Made by a program: the position numbers and the translations under genes. 64,000 nucleotides of DNA. Source: Sipunculus nudus (lineage: Eukaryota > Annelida > Sipuncula > Golfingiida > Sipunculidae). Every line of letters starts with the position of its first letter. The first letter of the stretch is position 1. The stretch is taken from contig CM049309.1 of NCBI GenBank assembly GCA_026874595.1, positions 16,816,576 to 16,880,575 on the forward strand, read 5' to 3'. The notes below the pieces were generated by a model. It made no database searches. It saw only the letters and a program-made list of their open reading frames with translations, and had not been told where the DNA came from. Below, one piece after another: positions 36,789-49,000 of the stretch.

Positions 36789-37047
36789 TTCACGAGAAAG
36801 CGGATGTTTAGGGGAAATCCCGTATAACATCCTCACTGAGGTATCGGGGTTCCCAATACATTTCATGTACAAATATTCATTTCAGCATACTTTTACTTAG
36901 TCTAAACAAAAATGGTGTAAACCGTGAGCTAAATAAAGCGTCCAATCTTCAATGAGATTTTAACAGACATGGAAAATGATGACGAATCTGTGGAACCTGA
37001 AACACTCCATAAATCCTCCAATCTGTCCATTTTCTAGTATAGCAAAC

Positions 37048-37065
37048 ATGGCAGCGCCGAGTGAG
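37048..37065 (+). CDS. WDR18: WDR18 exon 1 with start codon
   Basis: ATG GCA GCG CCG AGT GAG (MAAPSE), identical in style to human MAAPME. Donor GTACGC. The ATG sits in a YY1-like ATGGCAGC context, common in housekeeping genes with short 5' UTRs. Confidence 0.87.
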
Positions 37066-40000
37066 GTACGCATGAATGAATCGTAATCATTTAGAACTGT
37101 AACTTAACATCCGACGTGCATAGATAAACTTAACATAATCGATAAACTGATACCTTTTATTTGCTATAATTTTGCTCTATTCCATTGATCTGTAATGAAG
37201 TTCTGATCGTTCTTGTTCATTTAAAATGATTAGCTCTTTAATTATCGCTCAAAGTGTCTCATGCAAGTTGCAGGTACGGTAGAGCGTCATTTATCCGAAC
37301 CCCATTTTTCCGAAAAATTGTTTAATCAAAATTGAAAACTGAAATCCCAAAATTTTACATTCAGATTGGGGGGGGACACATTAAGAGGACTCATATATGT
37401 GAACTGTTGTAGTGTTGATAGAATATTTTTAAAAAATCAAGACATTATATATGTCGAGGGAAGAATGAGATTCTGCGAAGATCCTGAATCCTCCCGGGAA
37501 ATCCCAGGAAAAATGAGAATCCAGAGATGGTATAAAGGGATTCCCTTTCTTCCCGGGAAGAATGAGAATTCTCATTTTTTCTGGGAAAAATGAGAATTCC
37601 AGTCTCTCCAGGGAAAATTGAGAATTCTAATTTTTCCCGGGAGAGATTGGAATTCAGTTTTGAAATTCAAACCTGGGAAAAATGAGAATTCTCATGCCTG
37701 GAATTAACATGATTATATCAGGTTCATTAATTCATGTATTATTGTTGCATGTTAATTTTTTTTCATGCATCCTTTTCATCAGTGTTAGAGATTAAAATGT
37801 ACAATAAGTATTTTATCCCAGTTACACTCTATTGTTTAGCAAATTAAATAACAAATTTATGTTTTTCATGGTTGAACTTGACATGTATAGATGTCAGAAG
37901 CTCACTGACAACTTGTCAGATGTGTTACTCAATCTAACATAGATGTTTATCTTCACTGAAATGTAGATTTAAAATATTCATATCTACAAATCTTTATACT
38001 TGAATCATGTGTGCTAAGAACTAATATTTAAATATCAGGTGTGCTTGTTTTCAACTTACATGTACAAGATGGATTTAGTACTATCATGTGTGAATAAAAC
38101 TGATTTTAACAGAAATGTGTCAGCAATGGTCATGACAGTTAATAACAGTAAAGTTTGGTTATAATACTGTAGTGAAATATGCAAACTTAACCCACCTTTA
38201 CTATTAAAAGGATATCATTTAACAAATTGGAGCTGGCTGGGAAAAATAAGAATTCTGGTTTTTCCCGGGAAAAAGTCAGAATTCTCATTCTTCCCAGGAA
38301 AAAATGAGAATCAAATCATAGTATGAGATGATTCTCATTTTTCCCGGGAATAATGGGAATTCTCATTATTCCCGGAATAAATCAGAATTCTCATTTTTTC
38401 TGGGAAAAATCAGAATTCTCATTTTTCCCAGGTGGATTCTGGATCTTCCCAGACACTCAATCTTCCCTCGACATATACATAGCTTTATCCCTGCGTCAGG
38501 AATTAATTAATTAAACTTTAAAGCAATAGGATGTGTAAACTATAGAGGAAATATCCATCGTATTCTCAAATATCAAATTTAAAGTGATTTACATACAGAA
38601 ATACTAATCAGACTCCGCCTTGGACTCAAGCTCTAAAAGCCTCGAGTTTGATGACATTGGACTTTGACCCAAACCTGAAGAACTTTGACTCGTGTGATGT
38701 GGACATGGCTACAAGAGGAACAACACTACCACTTACTCTGAAGAAAATGAGATTTTGCTTCCACACTTTTAATTAATTACCTGGATATTATGACAAGGTT
38801 CACTGGACAGGAACCTAGCTATGTGTCTCTGAATTATGCAACCTGAACTGACCAATAAAAAACTACAACAGGCATGTATGGCATGAATACGCCAAACTTG
38901 TAGTCACACATGATCAAGCAACACACATTTTCATATAAACCTTGATCATTACAGTTAAGACCAGTTGTGTTTTAGCAGAAATAAAGCATAAAACTTTTCC
39001 AATATTCATTTCTGATATTTAAAAGTTTCTTCCTGAAGAATGGAAGAAACTGTTTCTTCCAAGCAGGAAGTCTCCGGGCGTTTCAGTTGATGAAACCACC
39101 TCTTGGAAGAAACTGCCAACCTTGATAAAGAGAACAACATTATTAACCTGCGCAGATTGAAGGTTATTGTTTTCACTCTATTCTGTGTGTGTTTCCGCAT
39201 GATATCTGGAAGTAGTGAAATTATTGAAATTTATAACATAGGTTGGTATTGTGGAAATGTCAATTTTGATGTAAATCCAAGTGTTCAAATTCCCAGGATG
39301 AGTATTTTATGCGGGTTTTCACAGGTTTAATTAACATTCAAAGGCACAAACTTTGAACACTATCTTTCATGCAGGGTTTGCATCCCCATATTGGACACTT
39401 TTTTTATTTCTGTTGCATTAATTGGAGATCTCGCCAGTGCCAATAACATCAAGCCTTTGCTGTTTAAATCACCTGTTTCGCTCACTGATCCTCTTATGAC
39501 TTTTAAGGCCATTTTTGTAGCAATTGGCCTGACTGCAGGCAGACTAGAATTTGTTCGGTCATGAACAAAGTGCACTGCTGTGTCAGTGTTGTTACATTTT
39601 GTTTAAATGTTGATTGGTAACCAGACCATTATTGAATGTTCACAGGGTCCAAGAGGTAGTAGTTTGTTCAATTGTGTTTAACACTGAACATTCCTATGTA
39701 ATATATATTGGTTTTGGTCAAATTTTAAATTTAAGGAAAGAAAATGTGAAATTCTCACATATATTCCAGTATAGCAACAAGTGCATTCCACTGGGAAACA
39801 ATTTTTTTGGGGATCTTTAAAGTTCAAGTTAATGTTCACACAAAATTTACAATACATATATGTCTGTTGATTTGCAGGTTTTGTTCACCTCTGAAGCATC
39901 TGGACATCTGTGGAACTGTTGTGTGTGGGACCCTTACTCTGGTACCACATTGACGTCATTTAAGGGCGGAGCTTCAGGTCCACGTACACTAGATATCATA

Positions 40001-43000
40001 CATGGGGAATACCTCATCAGTGCTACCAGCATCAAACCACTCATTCAAATGTGGCCTTTACAAGGAAAGGTAATTACACATCTCAAGCAGGGTTCAATAT
40101 TAACTTTTGAAAGTACCTGCCCAGTAGGGCAGGTAGCATCTAGCTTTTATTTGCCCTAAACAGATTTTTTTTAGTGGAGGTAGTTCACTGTAGTAGTAGT
40201 TGCCTCCAATTTTTTATGCTGTACATCTAGACAATTCCATTTCACTGTGTGATAGGGCAGTAGTTATCCCTTCCTATCATGTTATTTGTATCCTTTCATC
40301 ATCAAGGCTCGGTGTGTACCTCACCTGTCAGTCTTGGGTGTGTAATCAACACGGTTGATGGGTCATAACATCAAGGAACCTCTATTTGCTGGTGAGACAT
40401 GGCTACAGGGCATGGCCTTCCCATTAGGCCTGCACAGCACTCACCCGAGGACTTGGGTGAGGGCTAGCTCAGAAAAATTTCACCAATCCTTGGCTGAGAT
40501 TTGAACTCAGCACCTCCCGTGCCCCCAGCATTAAGCCCTGTTCTCTTCCCATAGACCACAGAAGCCTATAACTAGTATTAACTACATTTGCTTCACTAAA
40601 TTTTTTGTGGTGAGAACACTGGGAATGGCAGGGACAATGCAAACATCAATCAATTTAACTCCAGTTTTTATCCAGATCTTCTTTCAAAATTAACTTTTCT
40701 GCCACAAATATCACCAATTTTACATGTCAGTGATGTCTCTAATAGTTCTATATTTCCTGAACAAATTTAAAGGAGCTGGTCAATGCTGGAACAGAACGTA
40801 AAAGTGATGTAATCTTTAACTGTTTTATATTATTTTGACTTTTTTTTGTTGAAAACCAGATTCACTAGGTTATTTCTACAAGGCCAGCTGAAGAGTTTCA
40901 AGTGACCTTGATAAATGATTTTTTCAGAATGAGTTTTTTGTTTAAATATGTGATGCTTATTATGAAATTCATTTGTTGTTTTTTTTTTTAAGGATCAGCA
41001 GCCCCAGGTTACAGTCTGTCCGGGTAAAGTCACGGCACTGACAGTCACACCAGATGGCACTTACTGTATCGCAGCAGTAGCAGAGAGGATCCACATCTGG
41101 CAGGTGCTGCTAAATTATGTTTACACTGCGTTGAATTTTCACAAACTACCCACATACCATTATCCTTATAAAAAGGCAAATTTTATAGTTAGATTTTCCC
41201 ATTACCCTACTGCTAGCTATATTTATTAATACTCTTATGCACCTTCAATTTTCAGTTGATACACACTTTTTCATATAAAGTTGTTTTAGCTTATAGGCCA
41301 AAGTCCCTGAAGTTAAATAAACTTCCCCTTCTTTTGTCTGTGATTATCCAGAATTAGCAATATAACTGTTGTGGCTGGGCACATCCCTGACATTTCTAAA
41401 GGGTGCTGTTTAAAAGGACATAATCAGGAGCAATATCATATTCTTTCACACTAACAGTTCAGTTTTACTTTATCCAAAAGTTTCCCAGCAAAACTATCCC
41501 AGCACACTGTCTCAGTGCCTTTAATACAGCTGTTCAGCACCTTGTAAAGGTTCTGCATTGTGAGTAAACACAGTTCACCTGAGTCTGTTTACCAAAACAA
41601 TTTTTTACATTTTTGGGCCAAGTCATTCAGGGAACCTCCTGATTGACAGGTTTTGTGGCCCAGCCATGCACACAGTCCCATGCACTGTGTTTATGTTGAT
41701 GCCTGTGATTGTGCCCAGTCCACTCTTTATAACACTGGTGCATAGGATTAAGTCAACGGTTTCATGGCAATATTTTGGCAGAAACCAGTTTATCTTAAAG
41801 AGAACACACTATTTTTCCTGTTATTTTTCATGTGGCAGGTGTCACTGGGAATAACCTGGCAGGTTTTGTCAGATTAAGATAGTTATAAATAGAAGCTGGT
41901 TATAAATAGAAACATCCATGGAGCTTCTCACCACAGTGTGATTTCATATACCTTAGAGCCAACACATTTCCAGTGTCAGTGTTTTGTGTACCAGTTTGAC
42001 TGAGATTACCAACACTTCAGAGCCCAAATAGTTTCCAGATTTGGCATAGTGAATCTGATATATGCTCAAAGACACAGATAGACTAGAGTACCATTTTTAA
42101 GTGTTTCATTGTTACTGTTGAACATATGTTCTGTTGAAATCCTGTGTGCTTTATTGTCGGCAATAAAAAAAACAAAACTCTGTGTAAAACTCACCATTGA
42201 ATTCTGATGTTCTAATACAGGTATCCTCTCCTTTCTATTACTCACATTTTTATAACTGACAATTTTAGATAAAGGCTTTGAAAGCTTAAATACAAATGGA
42301 AATTACCGGTAAGTGTTGTGCCAAGCTAGTTTTTGTTTATAGCATCTCCTTATGTTTCTTTTGTGTTATAAAGGGGAGAGAATGGCATATGACATTTGTC
42401 CAATTATTCTGCATTTCAAATTAAGCTTTTGACAAATGTTTCCAAGAATGAATGCCAGAATTCAGGGATTTTATCTGAATCTGCTGTCTGTAGATGTTTC
42501 ATGAAAAATACTCCATCTGTTTGTATATTGTATGTAAAGAGTTTAAATTTCTTCATACAGACATGTACTGGTCACCTCATGGTGGTCCTGAGTCACCACT
42601 ACCAGACGGTCCACTGCCTCGCCTGTACAGATGATGGTAGTCATTTTGTTTCCGGTGCTGATGACAACTTAGTCTTGGTCTGGAGCATGTCCAGGTATGT
42701 CAAAGAAAAATAAAATATCCATCTTTTTATGTTCATGTTGAAAACAGAAATCAGTTCATTAAGATATCATTCTTTATTTTTTTTTTTAATATGAGAATTC
42801 ATCTGTAATGTTTTCTCAAACAAAATATTCATGTTTGCTGGTTTATATTGATGCTTCAGAAGGTATATGATAAAAAGGAATAGAAAACTATAGTTTCCTT
42901 GGCCATGGATTAAAGGACATATCTTGTTTGTGAATGTGGTGGTTGAAAAGTAAGGGAAAATGTATGGGTGAATTATTAAAAGTGAACAGGCTATATATAC

Positions 43001-46000
43001 ATACAAATTACTGCTAAATCAAATGCAACAAATTAGTTCAGGATAGGCTGAAAAGTGCGAAATGAAGTAACTCTAAATGCTATCATTACACAGATGCTTA
43101 TAAAAATAAACTTCCCAGCATATCTTTGTAATGTTGAACAAATTGATTTACAATTTTATAAGAAGAACAGTCATTTTTTGGTTCCTGACTATTCTTTGAC
43201 TATACATGTTGATAAATGCAGAAATCTTAACACCTGTTTGGATTGTAAAGAGGGTGTTTTAAAAGGAGATTACAGTATAGATAAATTAGTGCCAATGTTT
43301 GCAGTGTACTACAGAGAACAGTCGACCCAACAGCCACATCTAAGCCACGGCATACCTGGTCTGCACATTCCTTACCGATTACGGATCTACAAGTTGGAGC
43401 AGGGGGCAGCAGGTGTCGGGTGGTGACTGCTTCATTAGACCAGACATGCAAGGTAAAGAATTTCTGTACACACAAGTACAGTGAAACCTGTGTTCAGAGA
43501 CCACCCATGGGACTGACCGAAAGTGGTTTTAATTTACAGGTGGTCTTATTAGACAGGTCAATTATAACCAATGTAAATGCTTCCTTTTTACTCAAGGGTG
43601 GTCTTATTAGACAGGTGGTTTTCCTGACATGCAGGTTCCACTGTATATAATTGTTATTGTTAAAATCAAAGAGAATCAGCCTTAACGTTGATCTATTTAT
43701 TCTGCTGAAGCAATTTAAAACATCAGTCTGTACAAATGGCATGATATCTATCTGCTCTGAGGGCTCTGTTTTGTTGAATTTCTACTTTATATAAGTGTGT
43801 CTAAGCTGCACATGAGAAACCTGTGCATCCATTTATGCCTACAGGGCAGATCCATCGTTAATATAGGTATGTAACTGTCTCTAGACTCTAGTTAAATCCG
43901 TCCTTCTCACAGCACACAGCCTTTTTTGCATCAATCCTGCTCCACATTTGTTGACTGATATACATAGGGATATGACGTACTAGTAGTCTGGTGATCAGGG
44001 TTTTAGACTGAGGAGAAGTATGTCCCAGGTTGGAATCCTGCTAATGGTGAAATTTCAACAGGTTTTAATGTCTAGATGTTTCCTGTTTGTAGCTGTGGGA
44101 GCTGGCATCTGGGCAGCTCTTGTGTTCATTCCTGTTTGACTCCAGTATTACCAGCATCACCATGGACTGGGCAGAGATGATGCTGCTTTGTGGAGCATCC
44201 AGTGGAAAAATTTACAAAGTCTGTCTTTTTGAGAAGGTAACAAGTTATTATAAACAGTGATATAACAGCAGCTTTTATTTTCAGAATGTAGTAAATATAT
44301 GTCAGCAATGAGTTGCCATTGTGAGATTAGTAGCAGTTTTAAGAAAAAAAGAATCCTTTTAAGAAACCTTTTGTAATATGCAGTAAATCTGTATCAGTAT
44401 TTTCTTGTCTTCTTGGGGGGTAGCAAATCTGTGGCATTGTTAAAAAAATGAAATCAGTAGCAATACAGAAACATCATCTTATTAACATATATCAAAGAAT
44501 GAATATAAATAAATTTCTGTCTGAGGTCTTATATTCAAAATCGATATCGACTCAATAAAATTGAAAGCAATTCTTTTAGGCCAAAAAAATAAAAGGTATG
44601 GTTCTTTGACACCGCCTTCAGCAATTTTAATCCCCCGCAGCAGAAAATTTATTTTGATTTCCAATAGAAACTTCCCAATTTGAATTTCAGCCACTTGGAC
44701 ATTTCTTTCAAGAAGATAAAATGATACAATTTTGATAAAATTTCCTTTGTTTTGTAGTGCTTTTACCTGTTTAGCAATATATTTATGTTATTATCATGCT
44801 TTTCCCTGGTCATATGACCTTTTTTATCAAAACATACAAAAAAAGTAAAAAAAAATTTTCCCACCAAGTTGATTTCCGAAAAAGTGTCAAAAAGAACAAA
44901 ACCTAATTTTTTTTGCCTTAATTTTATTTTTTATTCTCCTATGATATAGATTGAACATACAGTAGAGAGCCGTTCATCCGAACACCATTTTATCAAAAAA
45001 ATGGTTTATCTGTAGTTAAAACTTGAGAACAGAAATATCTACAGGTTATCCCATTTTTTAGATCAAACTTTAGGTATCTGAAATAATATTTATTGTATCA
45101 GAAGAATAGATCATAGCATGTGTACTCAGTCCAGGTCCCGACTTATTAGTGAATGCATCACCGGTTGCAGAGCTACAGGTGCGACAACACATATCAACCA
45201 GGTTGTACACGTGCAGCCATCATTTTGCTTGGACTTGTACTCATTTGAGCTGTTGAAGTTTGTGAAAACAACCACAGACCAGGTCCCCTAATTAACCTTT
45301 TGTCCTGCCTTGTGGAGTTGTTCACATCTGTAAACCATCCGGCAATGAGAGTGAGTAGATTGCATGCTGGTAATGTAGGGCTCTGATATGCTCAAACTTG
45401 TTCTCGTCTGAGCAGATTAACATTGCAAGCAATTAACGCCATATCCTGATCAGCAAGTTCATTCATAATTTAGCAAACCTTGTCATGACAAAACTGATCA
45501 TAATGCTCAAGTTTCATGTCATATGGTTTTGGGGTCTCGCAAGCGCAAGTACCATGTTCTGTCACTTGATGACAAGCTCTGCATTTTGGAGAAGCTTGAC
45601 AGAGTCACGAAGTCAGCTGAGTTGGCCACTGGTCACAGAATTCAGTTTTGGTAGATCAACCATAAGTGACAAAAAGAACAGTCATCAGATGCTATGGGAC
45701 TTCAAGGGCCAGATTTAAGACATTCAGGGTTCCAAGAGTCGAAAGAAGATATGCACGGAGTCTGATGACAAGCTAGTTTAACTGTCTGCACATACAGAGT
45801 GGTACTGAGGCGGTTGAACTGTCACAGTGGATATCCTCACGTTCGGTGAGATATTAACTGGTGGCACATGCACTTCAGTGAAATTAATGTTATATAAAAG
45901 TAATCATTTATCACATACTATTCTGTTCTTGTCCTTTTTTTGATTAATCTGAAAGCAAACCTAAGTCCCTGACACGGTGGCACTATTTAAAATAGTAATT

Positions 46001-49000
46001 CTGGGCTGCAAACATCGATGCTATGATGCTATTTTACACATGACCATTCATCTGAACGTTCATTCATCTGAACAAAACCCTTGTCCCCTGTGATGTTGGG
46101 ATGAAAGGGGCTCCACTGTACTAATATTATAGTATGGGCAGCATCAATGGTGTCCATCTGTTAACCTTTGGTGTTGCTGTGATAACATACAAGGAATTTG
46201 ATGATGCATTTTCATGAGAACTAACAATGAATATTTACAATTTTCAGCCATTAAGAACAGAGCGACACATTAGAGATGATGACAATACTGATAGCTTCTC
46301 TGATTCTTCTCTGTCTGGTCACAAGTAAGTCTTCTCTGATATTCTCTTGCTCAGTAAGTCTTCTCTGGTATTCTCTTGCTCAGTAAGTCTTCTCTGGTTT
46401 TTCTTGCTCAGTAAGTCTTCTCTGATATTCTCTTGCTCAGTAAGTCTTCTCTGATATTCTCTTGCTCAGTAAGTCTTCTCTGGTATTCTCTTACAAAGCA
46501 AGTTTCCTCTGGTATTCTCATGCTAAGCAAGTCTTCTTTGATACTCTCTTGTTCAGTATTTCCTGACCATAGTTATTTCAGCTGACGATAGGTCATCTGA
46601 GCTTAAGTGATCCCCCTTTGTTTGTTGTCTGTCCATCTGTTAAAAAGACACAAAATGTATCCTGTTGATCTAAAATCTTTTTACTGAATATCCAACTAGG
46701 TCCTTTGTAAATCTCCTAGGTCACTGTGACCTATATTCTGTGAGTTGCTTGCATTTTGTTGTGCTTTTAGCTCAACATGTCACAATTGTGGCCGAGCAAA
46801 GAAATTCTGAATATGCATCAGTTACTCAGACAAAGACACAATTATCAACTTTGAAAATGTTTGACTGCAAACTACAAATGTTTCTAAATTTTGATTTTTT
46901 TATTGAAACAAAATTAAAAAATTCTATTTAAAGTAAGAAACAAAACTTGATAAAGGAAAAACAAAAAAAAAGTATGGATATATTGTGAAGTATTTGATAT
47001 TAGCCTACAAAAAGGTGGTTTGCTGTTCCTGGCTGCTTAAAATTGTGAACCATTTAAAGTTTTTTAAAAATGTTAAAATATCATATCAAAATGAATTTAA
47101 ATTTCATAAATGCATATATCATAAGAAAACACACTAGGTTTAAAAATGATATGAACTTTATGGGGTAAAATATGCATTTGAAACAACTTTTCAATCAATT
47201 TTAAATTTAGGGTTTTTTCCCAGGGATATCACCTTTATGTTCTTAAGTGAGGCCTTTCTGGACACTCTAACCATGTAATTTTGTATAGCTTTAAGTTCAT
47301 TGGCACTCTTCTTTATTACAGAAAACAAGTGACCTGTTTGACCTTGTCTATGGATGGTTCCATGCTTGCATCAGGGTCACATGACCAAACTGTAAAATTA
47401 TGGGATGTTCCCTCCAGTCAGTGTGTCAGAACACTACCACATAAAGGTGAGTTTTCACTTGTCTTAAATTAATATGTATATTTTGTAAAAGTTTCACACC
47501 CTTTCAGATACTACATGTTTGGGAGATCATATATGCTTTGTGTTAATTTATTGAACTATCTTACTGTTATAATGTAATTGTGCTAAATATGCACATTTTA
47601 TGGTTAATTACATTTTTTTCACCAGCAGAAGCATCTTCTCAGACAAACATTCTTTATCTTCCAGAATGAACACAATTGTTGATTTGAGGCACACCTATTT
47701 AAATCTTCACCAGTTCATTTTTGCTCCAGAAGGGATTTTTGTACTGCCTTCTAATCGGTGACATGTAATCCACCATTTTGCTCAAAAATGTTCAATTTTA
47801 AATATTTCAGAGTAAATGAAACTGTTTTTGATTAAGAACCTGTTTTTGGTCATTACTTTTTCAGTTTTGTAGTATTGATTATAAGCAGAATATTTCTCAT
47901 AGCAGGGCAGTAGTACATGCTTCCTCTCATTTTTATGCGCTTGTCATATGAAGGGAGTATTATGGTATACCCACTGTCCATCCTTATGTCTGTCCGTTAA
48001 CTTTCAGTGTTGCCATGATAATTTTCAGGGGCATTGATGGATTTTCAAGAAACAACTGTAAGTACTAACCAACAGATTATCTTGCCCATGCTCGATTATG
48101 GGCAATGCCTATGTATATTTAATAAGATCACAGCTCACTTGACTACTTTGTGGTGTTGCCTGAATTACCTTCCAATCAAAATTCACACATATTTAATGAG
48201 GTCAGAGGTCACCAGATACACCGGTTTTCATAAGGTATTTGGTGCAACTGATAACTACAGAATCAGTAAAGCTAAAATGCACACAAATATGACACCACAG
48301 TTTCCACTTAATACTGTTTCCCTTGTTTCAGGTGCTGTTACCAATATTATGTTCAGTCCAAGGTTACCCAACATGTTTGACTCAGACTACAGAGTCACAT
48401 GGCCTGTCCAGCCATTCAGCAGGAGCCTGCACACACCCAGCCTATCACAGTCTGACCCAGACTCAACCAGCCAATCAGGAGATGTCATTAGAATTCAAAT
48501 GAGCCAATCAACTTCCAGGGTTATTATATTATATTTCATTTATGAATAAAGCTGTGTTTCCATTCATCCGTAAATCTCGTACATCTCGCAAAAATTCGGA
48601 TCCCTCTTTATAAGATGAACTGTTTCCATATGTCCATTCAACGTACTCCGCATGCGTATCCACAAAAACGGACAGCATCGAAACGGATCAGTGAGCGATT
48701 CATCCGTAGCAAAAATGCCTACATTTCCCAACAGTGCCCCAGCACTGGGCGTGATGAGACATACGGAACTTCTTCCTGCCTGTCCCTTCAATTTCAAAAG
48801 AGGCACGTTAAAGGGTATCTGCAGAAAAACGTACGTACTTATGGAAACAGTTTTTGCGGACTGCGCACTATAGAAAGTACGTACGTTTTTTGCGGATACA
48901 TGGAAACATAGCTTTAGGCTGTAAAAATTTCACAGGTGCTGTGATACATTGTGATACAAATTTGACCGATTTGGCCAAAATTTTGCATGTGCATAGATCT

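Larger units (their letters stand above)
36654..37047. promoter_or_regulatory. TONSL/WDR18 bidirectional promoter region
   Basis: The 394 bp between the divergent start codons carries no repeat family seen elsewhere in the window. It has locally raised CpG content, E2F-, NRF1- and CRE-like sites, and no clear TATA box. It must contain both 5' UTRs and both transcription starts, unless a non-coding first exon lies further away. Confidence 0.75.

Noticed and set aside
39006-39575. Minus-strand frames at 39006-39200 and 39360-39575 as exons.
   Set aside because: No splice-site support, no recognisable family, and they lie in WDR18 intron 1 on the opposite strand. Possibly repeat-derived.
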